Shown here: positions 10,258 to 21,825 of the stretch, one piece after another
Position numbering within the stretch: the stretch's first letter is position 1
How the letters are laid out: the number at the start of each line of letters is the position of its first letter
From: Brachypterus glaber
Taxonomy: Eukaryota > Arthropoda > Insecta > Coleoptera > Kateretidae
DNA: 64,000 bases
Assembly (NCBI GenBank): GCA_958510825.1
Contig: OY294044.1
Span: forward strand, 46,154,626-46,218,625
Direction: 5' to 3'
The notes under the pieces: model-generated
What the model saw: the letters and a program-made list of their open reading frames with translations, nothing else
Database searches by the model: none
Told to the model about the DNA's origin: nothing
Made by a program: the position numbers and the translations under genes

Positions 10258-10560
10258 GTGAAAATGACGTGGAGTATGCCGAGTTTTCAATGGCTCAACG
10301 TTTTCGAGTGGCTAGTCCTGGAGACGCTGCCTCGTCTCGAAGTGAAAATCCAGGCCACTCCCCACGTTTTAAAGGTTTTCGAAATAGAAAAAGCGCGTTA
10401 ACACGACAAGATATGGCTGGACTTTCATCTTCAGCCTTTGAGGAAAGATTGAGGCTTCTTCATCTGTCTCCTACTCATTTGACGCAGACAAACGCCTTGT
10501 TTGCTAATATTCCGATGAAAGATATCGCTGGTGGCGAAGCTTCCTCCAGATCAGACAATG
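10258..10560 (+). CDS. Unrecognised gene, second exon in window
   Basis: The acceptor is TTTAATCAG and the donor AATG|GTAAGT. It enters and leaves in phase 1. The peptide is Ser/Arg-rich: ENDVEYAEFSMAQRF, SPRFKGFRNRKSALTRQD, LSSSAFEERLRLLHLSP, then FANIPMKDIAGGEASSRS. There is no transmembrane segment and no known domain that I can name. The basic stretch FKGFRNRKSA and many Ser-Pro pairs suggest a phosphorylated regulatory tail. It is joined in frame to the 14,303 exon. Confidence 0.7.
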
Positions 10561-11239
10561 GTAAGTTTTAAAAATAACTCTTCTCCCACCACAGAAATAC
10601 CGGGTGTCCCACCAGGTTCTTGACAAGCTTTATCTCCGTTATATAAACAGCCTGTTCCAGAACTCGCGTACCGAAATTTGAGGGTATATTAAAAACCCTC
10701 TGGAAAATAGGAAAAAAAATTAAAAAAAATCCATCTTCAATACTAATTAAAAAGGAAGCTATTTAATCTGACCAATCCTGTTGCTGATGTTAAATTACTT
10801 AAAAATTAGTTTTTCCCTACTTATTAGTAACTATGGTTGCATTTTAATGGTTGACTCGTGCATTGTTTAAGACTTTCAACTTTAGAATCTTTTTAGGTTA
10901 TTATATTTTGACAAAACCGACAGAGGCTATGAAATATTCTATTTTTATAGGGTCACTCCATCCGGCGGTGGTTTTATGATACCCGTCTTAGACGGCAGCA
11001 ACAAACTGCCGCTGCAACTCCATTCAAAGCGCTGAATGTAGTGTTTTTTTTATTAGAAACTCAGATCTTTTAATTGATTTACTGGCTATAAATTCTTAAT
11101 ACAAATTAATAAAATAAAAATACAATAACTGAATTTTATTTATTTATTTCAAAGTAATGAACATAGGAAAAATTTTTATCGGTGTTCCGAAAAGAGAACA
11201 TTCTAGCTAGAATGTAATTTTAAGATTGGTGCAGAGGGC

Positions 11240-11460
11240 AAGGTATTTTGGAAGTTTAAACGCAAACAGAAAAGTGGTTGGAGACACTTCGCGAAATGCA
11301 AAAACTGTTGATAATAAAGAAGCTGTCATTTAGACTTTTGAAGAATAATCTGGAACAAGCATTAGTATCGTGGCAAGAAATCTTGATATGTCTGTCCTGT
11401 GTTTAATGAACTCTAAAAGATGAAGAAACGCATTATTTTTAGCAAACTCGCGTTCAATGT
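11240..11460 (+). pseudogene. Decayed transposase fragment in opposite orientation
   Basis: Plus-strand translation with several stops gives NAKTVDNKEAVI, SIVARNLDMS and QTRVQCM. These match the TVDNEEAVI, SIVARNLDMS and YTRVQCL segments of the minus-strand transposase 1 kb away. It is a related but older copy, pointing the other way, inside the same pair of TIRs. Confidence 0.7.
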
Positions 11461-11536
11461 ATGAAGAATATGTTCAAAATGACCTCCACCAACTTGAACA
11501 CATAAAGCAGCTCTTTTTAACAGACTTCTCCTGGCA

Positions 11537-12593
11537 TTAATAATCATATTTGGAGTTACTGACAAGAGCTTCATGTATTCGGTCTCCTAGTTCTTCTACA
11601 GTGTCTGGCATATTTCTATACACTAAATTTTTTACATGGCCCCATAAAAAGAAGTCCATTGGAGTGAGATCAGGGGATCTAGGAGGCCACCTTCTGGGAC
11701 CCCCACGGCCTATCCAACTGTTTGGAAAACTGATGTCGAGTTGGCTTCTTGCCGTTTCTGAGAAATGCACTGGACAGCCATCATGTTGAAACCAGATGTT
11801 ATCCATATTTGCCAACGTTTGAAGTGGGATGTCATCAATAAGATTTTCCACTTCATCCCTTAAGAAGTTAGTGTAGGTTTCGCCATTCAATCTGCCAGGA
11901 AACTCATGGGGTCCAACCTAAAAACAAATATTTTAAGCATTTTATGGTGGTTTATTTCTCAAAATAACTTACTATAGCATCTCCCAATATTCCGGCCCAA
12001 ATATTCAAGGAAAACCTACGTTGGGGATTTCCTCGCCTGAAGGCATGGGGATTTTCCTGTCCCCAAACATGAGAATTCCTTGAATTAAAAAAACCATCTC
12101 TTTGAAACCCAGACTCATCCGTAAAAATAATGCTTTTTACAAAGTTTTCATTTTCTTGATGTTTCTGCAACAGCCATGTGCAAAATTCGACTCGTAAAGG
12201 ATAGTCCTCTGGTGTCAAGCATTGTACTCGAGTGTAATGAAAGGGATGCATTTTTTCATCTTTTAGAATTCGTTGAACAGAGGTCTTAGACATATCAAGA
12301 TTTCTAGCCACGATACTAAGGCTTGTTTCAGGTTCTTCTTCAAAAGCCTGAATGACAGCTTCTTCATTATCAACAGTTCTTGCAGTTCGCGGAGCGCCTC
12401 CAATCTCTTTTTTGTTTGGAGTTAAATTTCCAGAATTTCTTGCCCTTTGCAGCAATCTTAAAATAACATTTCTGCCAGAATTTTCTCTATTGGGAAAACG
12501 AATAGAATATTCTACAGATGTAGCTGAAGCACTCCGGCCACACTCGCCATATAAAATTAGCATTTCGCAATACTCTTCTGAAGTAAACATCAT
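11537..12593 (-). pseudogene. Tc1/mariner-like transposase, copy 1
   Basis: Exon 1 is 12,593-11,973 (207 codons). A 55-bp intron (ATA|GTAAGT to TTTTTAG|GTT) follows, then exon 2 from 11,917. The N-terminal half carries helix-turn-helix features (SIVARNLDMSKTSVQRILKD). Catalytic aspartates are in FTDESGF, WFQHDGCPVH and SPDLTPMDFFLWG. By my count 41 residues separate the second and third, a DD41D-like spacing. After FFLWGHVKNLVY and the region ending IHEAL the frame breaks, relative to copy 2, into a short wrong tail (VSNSKYDY). The catalytic core is intact but the C-terminus is frameshifted, so activity is doubtful. Confidence 0.8.
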
Positions 12594-13929
12594 GAAAGTT
12601 TTGATATTTTTTTATGACATTAATAAATATTTATGTCACATTAATCACCATGTCAACCTACAGAATATGTACCTGCAATAATTAAATTTGCTTCCATAGC
12701 TACAAATTCAACCTTTAATGGTAATTTATAATCAGCAACAGTATTGGTCCACTTAAAGCGTTCTTATTTTTGAATTGAACGAAGATGGATTTTTTTTGAA
12801 ATTTTTTTCATATTTTCCAGAGGGTTTTTAATATACCCTCAAATTTCGGTACGCGAGTTCTGGAACAGGCTGTATATAAACTTTTGCAAAAAATAGCTTT
12901 AAATGGGAGCCAAAGATTTTATTATCCAAACACGTCCCTTGCTTACCCACCCCCTTGAAACCACCACCAACTTCTCTTTTTCAAATAGCACCGCCCCATT
13001 TTTATCAAAAAATATAAAAGTACATTTCATTTTGAATTCAACCATGTATTATAAGTGGTATCTTACATTTTAAGGGGCTCCAAATTACAAATATTATTTA
13101 TTAATAATAGGGTGGTATTTAGAACAAAGTTGCAGGTGAGTTGCTTATTAATGGTTGTTTTTGGATACATTAATCAGTTCTCTTTTAGGTTTAATCTAAC
13201 GTAAGTTTTTGGACTTTTCATTTTGGAGTGTTACGCCCATGTTAATGGTATAGGAAAATAGCGTTAGGGGGGTAGGGGTCCAAAATGATTAAAATTTGCG
13301 TTACGTAATACTTGAACGTTCCCTTATTATTAATAAATAATAGTTGTCATTTGGAGCCCCGTTAAAGAATAAGATACCACGTATAACACATGGTTGAATT
13401 AAAAATGAAATGTACTTTCATATTATTTGTTAAAAATGGGGGTGGGGGGTGCTATTTGAAAAACAAGTTGGGAGTGGTTTCAAGGGGGTGGGTAAGCAAG
13501 GGGCGGTTTCGGATATGCCAATAAAATCTTCTTTGGCTCCCATTTAATGCTGTTTTTTGCAAAAATATCTATCATTTCAAATAACGGAGATATAGCTTGT
13601 CAAGGACCTGGTGGGAAACTTGCACAATGGAATTTTCGGTACTAAAGTTGGCCATTTGGGAAAAAAAGCGATTTTTTGAATTGAATAAATTTAAAGAAAA
13701 CTTAAGTCGAAATATAATTTTTTTTGTCTAAAAAATAGGCTACTCTTGGATTTGTTATGTAATAACGTACGCCACTGTAATTATTTTTTTATAATTATTT
13801 AAGTAATCTCTTCATTAAATATCTGGAAAAATTCTGTGAAATTTTCATAAAAAAATATTAACTCTCAAAAAAGCTTGGACTAGAATAGAATAGAAATATA
13901 ATACCCCTTTAAAAAATCCGACAAAATTA

Positions 13930-14240
13930 CTTTGGTTCCCATGAACTTATGATTTCATGTGGTATATCTAAAAATCCAGATGTGCAGATAAAAACCATGT
14001 TTTTTCATGAGAATACATCTTTCGAATTTGTAAATTTCTAAGTTTTTATGGACATACTCGTCAAGTTACTTGAGATTTCATAAGATTTCAAGGAACTTTA
14101 TAAATTTGAAAAGTTTTTTTCTATATAAAAATTTATGAGATTTCGTTAGTTTTGATATATGTATTGGAACCAGTTTTTATCAGAATTTGAAAATTCGTCG
14201 ATATTCGTAACTAGCTAAGAGGGACGTAGGTCTCTCGTAA
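13930..14240. repeat. Dispersed TTTCATAAGATTTC repeat
   Basis: A run of TTTCATAAGATTTC and GAACTTTATAAATTT words ends near TATTGGAACCAGTTTT. Positions 34,290-34,430 carry the same repeat in inverse orientation (ACCAGTTCCAATA, then TCTTATGAAATC). Positions 13,631-13,930 show only AT-rich intron. Confidence 0.55.
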
Positions 14241-14302
14241 AATTTCAGTAGCTTTTAGAAAATCTAATTTGATTCTTTTAAATAAGAATTTGATTTTTAT
14301 AG

Positions 14303-14442
14303 ACCTTCCTTCTCCAAGTGAAAGTAAGAAGAAACTTAAGCAAAGATTAAAGGGGACTATTGATGCTGCGGGAGCTGCAGCACCATATAACAGTACTGCA
14401 GGTCTTTGGACTGAAACTATTCCATTAACTCAAAACACAAAG
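14303..14442 (+). CDS. Unrecognised gene, third exon in window
   Basis: The acceptor is TTTTTATAG and the donor AAAG|GTAAAT. It is entered in phase 1 and left in phase 0. The peptide DLPSPSESKKKLKQRLKG, then TIDAAGAAAPYNSTAG and LWTETIPLTQNTK, includes a basic patch and an Ala/Gly stretch. No domain recognised. Confidence 0.7.
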
Positions 14443-15012
14443 GTAAATGAAATAATTTCTAATGGTCACCTAACATAGACAAAAACTTCAATTCAGTATG
14501 AAATTAAACCATTTTAGTAATGTGTAATGTGATCAATTATACCTAATATAATTGTTTAATTTGAAATATATTTTCATGTTTCCATGTACTTTAGACTTCA
14601 ACTTTGGGTGAATTTACATAGTTTTATTTGAAGTTTTAATCTTTAAGATAGTCATTAATTAAGTTTAACTTTTTAAGGATTTAAACCATAGATACAGTAA
14701 TAAACAGTTTCAAACTCAAAATTGACGATTCTTAAAACTATTTTATTGTATATTAAAAAAATTAAAATGTGTGAACATTTCTTAACTGCATTAAATACAC
14801 AAATTTTGTGTTTCGCTTTCGGTAAAAAATACTGCATGCGACCGATCCCGGGTTAAAACCTATACAGTTGGAATTAAAAAACGTACTGCAACATTAAACT
14901 TTAAACATTTTAGCTGTTTTAAGTGCTTTATTTACACTGAAATTTTTAGGGTCTTGTAGGTGCAATGAATTCAGTGAATTTAAAATAGGTATCATTTCTC
15001 GAAAAGTACTTA

Positions 15013-16615
15013 AGGTAAAAACCCAATAGTTGACACTACCCCAATAGTTGACAGTTTTAGATAAAACAACCTAAAATAAGATTACATTACATTTATTAAG
15101 GCAAAATAAATAATAAATGGGCACCCAGTACCATCTAGTCATAGAATTTACAACTGAAGATCACGTGATGAGTTGCGTTTTAATATGGCAGACAATTTTT
15201 TAGCGGAGTGTTTTTGTTCGCAATTTTTTTTACAGTTTCTTAAGGCAAGTGCTAAGAAATTGGGTGTTTTTAATTTTCAGTATTTAGTGAATAATACGTA
15301 TTTATGCATGCTAATCTTAATTACAGGCTTTTATGGTTTCAAATCAAACTTTTTCTAATTATTTACAACTCAATAAGACAGTTTTAGCTTTTTACATAGG
15401 GGGTGTCAACCACTAGATTAAAAAATCAACAAATTTCAATAGTTGACAGCTAATTTTACGGCTCTTGGGGATCGTTTAAAATACTGTATTATACACCTCA
15501 GGGTGACCACAGGTTTTTTCAAATTAAGATTCCCTCATTTTTTTCCTGATTCTTCCCTGATTTTTTCATGATGCTTTCCTGATTCTTCTCTGAACTCCCT
15601 GATAAAAATTAAAAATTTTCCCTGATTTTAGTATAGATCATGAACGTAGAGGTACAAAAAAAGTGTTTGAAGCCAATAGCCGTAAAAAATTTAAACATCC
15701 TGTTTTATTTATGAGTTATGATTTTTTATTTTTTTCAACTTTTTTTCTGTAGAACTGATTGATGCAATGGTAGAACTCTATTAATAAAAACTTGTTTTAG
15801 TAATAGTTTATCATGTACACCACAGCTTTTTTTGAGTTTCCATTATTTTTTACAGTTGATCAAATTACCTGACTTTTCCCTGATTTTCCTGTTTTCCCTG
15901 ATCTGTGGACACCTGCACATTTAACAAAGATCTAAATGTGGATGGGTGTTTTAAGAGAAAATTAATGTTTTTTTTTTATAATTCCAACAAAAAAATAAAA
16001 TATATCAGAGTATTTTAACTAAAATGCTCATCTCTTATTTTTTCGTATTTTGCTAAGAACTTCACTTCAGTTTTGTAAGTTATTGTACAATTCTGGTTAA
16101 CCTCTAGTCGCATAGCATTTAGAGATAAAATAAGATTTAGAGATTTAAAGTTGAGAGGGAATTTTTCGTCAACTATTGGTTAAAATACTGTCAACTATTG
16201 GTGCTTTGATATCGTTTTGTAAAACTTGATGAATTTAAATAAAAACATAACTTAACTGGCATTCTTTTTAATAAAAACAGTAATTTATAAGTTACATTTT
16301 TAAAGCATTATGCTTTTAAAGTAATATTGCTTTTAAAATAAAAGAAAAATATGTTATGTCGACTATTAGCGATGTTATATGTGAACTATTGGTAAATTAC
16401 GTTATTACCCCTGTCAACAATTTTTACAGGGTGTACAAAAAAATTAAAAATATTTGTTGGTATTATCATATTCAAACATTTTGGTACTAATATAAAAAGA
16501 AAACATCTAACTAAACACATGTATTCAATAAAATATAAAAAAAAATTATTAGATAAAATTTTAATTAAAAAACATAGAATTTTTCTTAGACTGTCAACTA
16601 TTGGGGGTTTTACCT
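15013..16615. mobile_element. 1.6-kb TIR element with repeated AATAGTTGACA motif
   Basis: The ends are AGGTAAAAACCCAATAGTTG and its inverse CAACTATTGGGGGTTTTACCT, each flanked by TA (15,011-15,012 and 16,616-16,617), so a TA target duplication. The motif CAATAGTTGACA or its inverse recurs at about 15,043, 15,439, 16,170, 16,189, 16,360 and 16,385. No transposase is seen. A second element is nested at about 15,499-15,915. Confidence 0.75.
15499..15915. mobile_element. Nested CAGGGTGACCACA-type TIR element
   Basis: CAGGGTGACCACAGG at the left pairs loosely with CTGTGGACACCTG at the right. Subterminal TTTCCCTGATTTT words repeat at both ends. It lies inside the AATAGTTGACA element. Length and lack of a reading frame suggest a MITE. 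Confidence 0.55.
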
Positions 16616-17032
16616 TACCTATTTGTAAAAATTGCAGAGAATAAAAAAAAATAATAACAGAAATAATAAAATTTATAACAGAAAATAAAAAATAAGATTA
16701 ATTAAATAACTAAAAACTTTAAGGCATTAAAGTATTAAGTACTTAATAGCAGGTGAATCTTTTAAATGGCCCGAACCTTCATTTCTATATTTATTGCTGG
16801 CTTAACTTAGAGTGCCTCAATGTGACTTTTTCTGTCAAGAATAATTTAAAATCTAGGGAAGTGGCAAACCCTTTTCCGAATATGCCAAGTTTCTCTTTTA
16901 GTTATAAATTTGTCAAAATTTAGTTTTAATGCATTGATAGATTTTTTTGTTATACCTCGAATATTTTTGAACTTATTTTGTTCTCCAGTTGGAGTAACAT
17001 TGAATAAACCTTTTCTTTGAAAATGGGCGAAC

Positions 17033-17313
17033 CTGTAATATAACCAACGAACTAACAACTCTTCTCTCTAGAATACGCATACCGTTAATATAAAGTATCG
17101 TCAACATCTCGGTTTGTTTGTAAACAAATACTAGGTATATTCAGGCCTGAAAAATAACAATTACCAGTAACTGTTATTGTTGTCTCTGTTAGAACAAAGC
17201 TGTGCAAGTAAGACAGACAAATGTATATGTTGGCTACGTTTTTGTCAGTTTTTACAAATGAAATGCCTATTCTAGAGAGAAGAGTTATTAGTTCGTCGAA
17301 TATAACATAGTTA
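17033..17313. repeat. Inverted repeat with 50-bp arms
   Basis: AACTAACAACTCTTCTCTCT at 17,049 is the inverse of AGAGAGAAGAGTTATTAGTT at 17,272, and the match extends through ATTCTAGAG and GAATATAACA. The loop is about 180 bp. Positions 17,320-18,560 are otherwise AT-rich intron with no further structure I can name. Confidence 0.6.
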
Positions 17314-18566
17314 CTAACTAACAAATAATAATTTTCACCAGATGTTATTATCTACTCTTTTCATTGACAGGAGACGTCATATTAAGGCTCTCTAGCTTAA
17401 CTGAATCATGTTGACACATTTGACACTTGAAACAATTATGTTTCAAACAAGAGGACCACTATACTTAATTTCAGATATCCTTGACTTAGTTAAGTCATCA
17501 TTTGGCTTTTGTGACAAGATTTATATGGTACAATTTTTAGGTGTACTACTTTTTTTATTCCAGCTGTAACTTAATTGATGAATGTCTAAACAAATAAAAC
17601 AGTGTTATTCGCACAGACTGTGATAGTTACATATTACTATCATAATTTGTGTAAATTGTCTGGATTAAAAATATACATTTGTACACCATAGATCACTTTG
17701 GCTGCCATGTGTATCTCTCCGTATACACACTGGCAGGGGCCAAATTGCCACATGTCGGTATACATAAGCAAATGTGTGTATGTTTTTACGTGTATACTGG
17801 AGTAACACGTTTCACGTGTTTTTCTTATAGGATAACAGTTGACCAGTTTAATACGAAAGTAATGTGAGCTCTACCTGTCAGTAATAGTGATTATATACCA
17901 AGGTAGAGAAGACATTTTTTATAGCCAAGCGTATTAAATTCCCAGCTACGTAGCAGCGAGGGATTTAAGAGTGCGAGGCTATAATAGTCTACTAGCACTA
18001 TTTAACTATTTGTATTCAAATAATAAAATAAATTATTAACAGAAATAATATTTCTTGAAATTTTCATAAAAATCAAGTAGCGTTAATCAGTGACATTTGC
18101 TCAAATAAATACTTTGACTTTTTAAAAAATAGTTTTTTTTTAATCGTTTTCATAATATTTAGAAAATTATTGATTGTGGTAATTGGTAATAATTATAATT
18201 AATTATATTTAATAAATAAAAAGTTATTCGAAGCTATTTTCTTGGGTTTAATTAGTAAAAATTGCACAAAGAACTGAAACATCTAAAGTGACAGACGTCA
18301 ATTGTTTATAAAATTTACTCCTACTAGGAGAAAAAAAATTATTATTGCTATAGGTGAAGAAAATTGATTTCACAGTCTGAAAACATGATAAATAATGGTA
18401 TGTTCTAAAGCTAGTAGTGAAAAAAAAAATAAATGTAAAAAGTCATAGCAAACCTTTTTTGATTTAAAGTAAAAAAACGTGGCGTGAGACACATTCATTT
18501 TATAAGGGCGTGGCGGACAAAGTGTTAAAAGGTAAGTAAAAAGTCTGAAGCATATTTCTTTTTTAG

Positions 18567-18786
18567 GAGTCGGTTATGGGTCCGCTAGAATCGTTTCTCC
18601 GCTCGATAAACTGTTATCCAGAGCACGATCTTAAAAAAGATCTAACACCAAAGGACAAACGCAAAACTTATCCGAGAGCTCAGAATTCCTCGTCTGTTAA
18701 ATATCCGCTACCTCTGTTGCAAGCGCCCTCTTCCCCACCTCCGCCGAACGATCAGGTTGATAGTGTTCAGCCATCTTCTTCAACAG
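18567..18786 (+). CDS. Unrecognised gene, fourth exon in window
   Basis: The acceptor is TTCTTTTTTAG and the donor ACAG|GTAAAA. It is entered in phase 0 and left in phase 1. The peptide begins ESVMGPLESFLRSINCYPEH, continues KKDLTPKDKRKTYPRAQ and ends with a Pro-rich run (LLQAPSSPPPPNDQ, SVQPSSSTG). This is the least repeat-like exon and most likely to give a homolog hit. Confidence 0.75.
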
Positions 18787-19020
18787 GTAAAATTACAAAT
18801 ACCTAAATTACATACTAAAATAAAATTATTAAGTGGAAATAGTAGCATATTAGCATCCTTCTATTTTCATAAAAGCAACATCATTAAAAGACACGTCACA
18901 TAACTGTGTGCACTAATGCAGTCGCAATTTTTCGCCATCGATACAGCGAGATAAACTTTTTCTGTTTCCCCGCCATATGAACAAACTTTTCGTCCCCCTT
19001 TGCTACGTTCGCTTTTATCG

Positions 19021-20194
19021 AGTAGGGGTCTTTACAGCGCAGTCCATTACCACGACACCGTTACCGCGCATAGACTTTACCGCGAAAGCCATAACCGCGA
19101 AGAAAATTACCGCGAGGCGGGTCTATACCGCGCATAGACTTATTTTTATATTTTATGTTTTAGCAGAAAAAATAAGAAATTTTAAAAATTTTGTTTTTTT
19201 TTTAATTATTTTGCAAGAAAACAAATTTTGATTGTAACAAGAAAAACAGTTCAAAAATAAAACAAAATATATATTTTTTACATTATATAAAACACTTCTA
19301 CACGATATAGCTGCTAGGTGGGCATGGCTAGTTTCCTTTACAACATTTGCGTCAGAAGTATGCAAACGCCACTTGCAGTAAAGAACGTCGCATGTTACGC
19401 ACTTCCAAAAAAAAAAATTAAACAGTCTTTTTTTTATGTACAGGTGGCCCATAAGTCACTTTACCATTTAAAAATTGAATAACTTTTGTGTTTGTCAATT
19501 TTTTTTAATTATTTCTTTTACAATATAGAGTACAGGAAATGGGATTTTTTTTTAACTATGTATGAAAAATCATGTCTTTTAAATGACGTCAATTTTCCAG
19601 AGCCACAATGCAGCTTTTAAGGCAGATTTTCGAAGAGCGAATAATTTCGTGAAATTCGGATTTTCATTTTCCTTCACGATCAACCGATTTGATAGCACCG
19701 GACTTTTTTCTTTAGGGCTACCTGAAAGATCGGGCGTATGTCAACCAATCCAGGACTATTCAACAGATTAAGCCAGACATGTTAGAAGCCGTCATGGAAA
19801 ATGTCGTGAAAAGAGCCCGGAAAGCGGAAATTTCGAATCGACATGACGATTAGTACCTACTAAACTCTAAAATAAAAAATAATCAATTAATAGAAAATAA
19901 TACACCCAAAAAAAAAACAAACACAGAAATGTGGGTACATTTAGTAAACGTTCCACTTTATCAATAAAAATACAAATTAAATATTTGCCCTCGGTTTTTT
20001 TTTGAAAACGTAAACCAAACTACCATCAATCCCGCGGCAAAAACTCTTACATGAAAATTAAAATAAAATATAAAAAATGGCGCAATAAACGATTTTCGCT
20101 GTAAAGGTCAAGCGCGGCAAAGACCGTTCGCGGTAACGGACTGCGCGGCAATGGTCTTCGCGGTAATTTTTTCGCGCGTAAAGTCCGGCACCCC
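19021..20194. mobile_element. 1.17-kb element with 8-bp target duplication and TTACCGCG motifs
   Basis: TTTTATCG flanks both sides (19,013-19,020 and 20,195-20,202). An 8-bp duplication is typical of the hAT group. The ends AGGGGTCTTTACAGCGCAG and GACTTTACGCGCG (read from the right) are related but not identical, and TTACCGCG or CGCGGTAA recurs about ten times near both ends. A Tc1/mariner-type transposase remnant lies inside, so the element itself hosted an insertion. Confidence 0.65.
19703..19852 (+). pseudogene. Tc1/mariner transposase C-terminal remnant
   Basis: Plus-strand translation gives FFL, a stop, then GYLKDRAYVNQSRTIQQIKP and MLEAVMENVVKRARKAEI before a stop. This matches the usual FFLWGYLKD...MENVVKRAR ending of these transposases, with a stop in place of the Trp codon. 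Upstream at about 19,440 the sequence GGCCCATAAGTCACTTTACC may be its old TIR. Confidence 0.65.
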
Positions 20195-20435
20195 TTTTAT
20201 CGGAAATAAGTGGGACAATTGTTTTGGATTGGATAATTAAAACTTGTCGCTTTTGATGTTTATGTAAAATATTATTTATTTTACTAATTCAAATTGACTT
20301 AACGTATCAAATTATTTTAACCTACTTCATAAAAACTTAATTTCCACCACTGAAAAAAAAAATTACAGGTTTCTTTTTGCGTTCCACTTTTTTCCGATAT
20401 ATTTCAAATAAATGTAAAAATTATTTAAATTTTAG

Positions 20436-20532
20436 GATTTAGTTGGACTCCCTCGCTTCTGAGCCAGAGGTTGGCACCTAAATCTCCGAAAAAAGATGCG
20501 ACCAAACCGGAAAAGGATCACAAAACTGGAAG
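20436..20532 (+). CDS. Unrecognised gene, fifth exon in window
   Basis: The acceptor is TAAATTTTAG and the donor GGAAG|GTTAGT. It is entered in phase 1 and left in phase 2. The peptide GFSWTPSLLSQRLAPKSP, then KKDATKPEKDHKTG, is basic and Lys/Pro-rich. Confidence 0.7.
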
Positions 20533-21645
20533 GTTAGTAATCATAAATATACGAAAGGTTGATTCAGGCATAATTATCACTAACTACACTAAACTGAATT
20601 AATAAATTAAGAAATTAACAAAATTAAGAAACATAATCTCAAATTTTATAATAAATTTTCTGCTAAATAGATAATAGGCATGTGTAAATACGAATAAGTA
20701 AAAAAAAACAATTATTTATTGCGTAGGACGATTATTACTATATTTGCAGTTGTTGGGTCTAAAAATCGTGTTTTAAAACCTACTTATCTCCAAAAGTACC
20801 TTTTATTTTATATGTAACTACTGTGTTTTTCCTTAAGCCTGAAAATGTGGGAATTTTTAAAATACAGATGTCTCGCCATCTTCATTTTTATTTTGATACT
20901 TGGATAACGATTGTTTATAAAATGTTGCACTAAAGTTTGTGTATTTCAGAAATTCTTTTTCTATGGTGTATTTTAAGATTCTATTATTATTTTATGCTAT
21001 ATTTTTTCTTTTATCTTAATTGTTGCATACCACGGAAAATGTATTATAGAATTTAAGGTTATGTTTCTTAATTTTGTTAATTTCTTAATTCAGTTTAGTT
21101 TAGTTAGTGATAATTATGCCTGAATCGACCTTAAATTTTATGAAAGAAAATGTCGTAAATTTCGAAAAGTGACTTCTTCGGCTCAATAAATGTCAAGAGT
21201 CTTACGAGTTTACTTGACATTTTATGGCATATTCGACGATACTTTTCAAACAAAAAATTTTCTTTTCCATATAATGCAAAAAATACTATTGCAGTGATGT
21301 CCTTTTAACGTGGAACTGATTATTTTCAACAGTTCATCTCATGACAAAATGTTATATCAATTTGAAAATTATAGGCTACATAAAGGGTGTTACAGTGTGA
21401 GTGACATGAATATCTCACACTAAAGAAGCGACAAGTTCGTTGCTACGAAGTAGGCCATGATTTTTGCGAGTAACCGGTTTAATATAGTTCTATAAATAAT
21501 TCGTAAATATTTAACATAAATTTTGTCAAAGAATGTAGGCCTTTTAACATAGAAGGATTCAATTATGTTTTATTTATTTAAAGACAACTTTATTTAGTAT
21601 TTTAAGTTAAAACTCAGTTTTTAAAACTTAACTATTTTTTTTTAG

Positions 21646-21673
21646 GTCAGACAACGCTCCCCATTCAGCATAA
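21646..21673 (+). CDS. Unrecognised gene, last exon
   Basis: After a good acceptor (TTTTTTTTAG) the phase-2 frame reads RSDNAPHSA and stops at TAA 21,673. Together the six exons code for 301 residues plus the stop. All five junctions keep the reading frame, which is the main support for a single gene. No AATAAA is seen close downstream. The gene converges with USF3. Confidence 0.65.
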
Positions 21674-21825
21674 ATTTTTAAGTATATTTCAGTAATTTAA
21701 ATGATAGATTACCTAATATAGTAATTAATAATACTAACATAATTATAATTCGCCAAAATTTGTCAGTTGCCAATTTGGTGAGATAAAATTTGTCTTGCTT
21801 GAAATGTGATTTACTAATATTTATT

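Larger units (their letters stand above)
10647..12873 (-). mobile_element. Tc1/mariner-like element with 6-bp flanking repeat
   Basis: The ends are ACAGCCTGTTCCAGAACTCG and its inverse, with TIRs of roughly 90 bp that include TACCGAAATTTGAGGGTATA. ATATAA flanks both sides (10,641-10,646 and 12,874-12,879) instead of a bare TA, though the site is TA-rich. It carries a minus-strand transposase with one 55-bp intron and, oppositely oriented, a decayed fragment of a related transposase. A TAGGGTCACT-type insertion lies at 10,949. A partial second copy is at 60.7-62.1 kb. Confidence 0.8.
10600..13630. mobile_element. Foldback element (about 800 bp) split by a mariner insertion
   Basis: CCACCAGGTTCTTGACAAGC at 10,606 pairs with the inverse near 13,590-13,617, and 12,900-13,130 pairs with 13,320-13,560 (CTTGCTTACCCACCCCCTTG against its inverse). 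The left arm is interrupted at 10,641 by the 2.2-kb transposon. Removing that insert restores continuity with the right arm through CTCCGTTAT and TTTTGCAAAAAA. No coding sequence belongs to the foldback itself. Confidence 0.7.
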
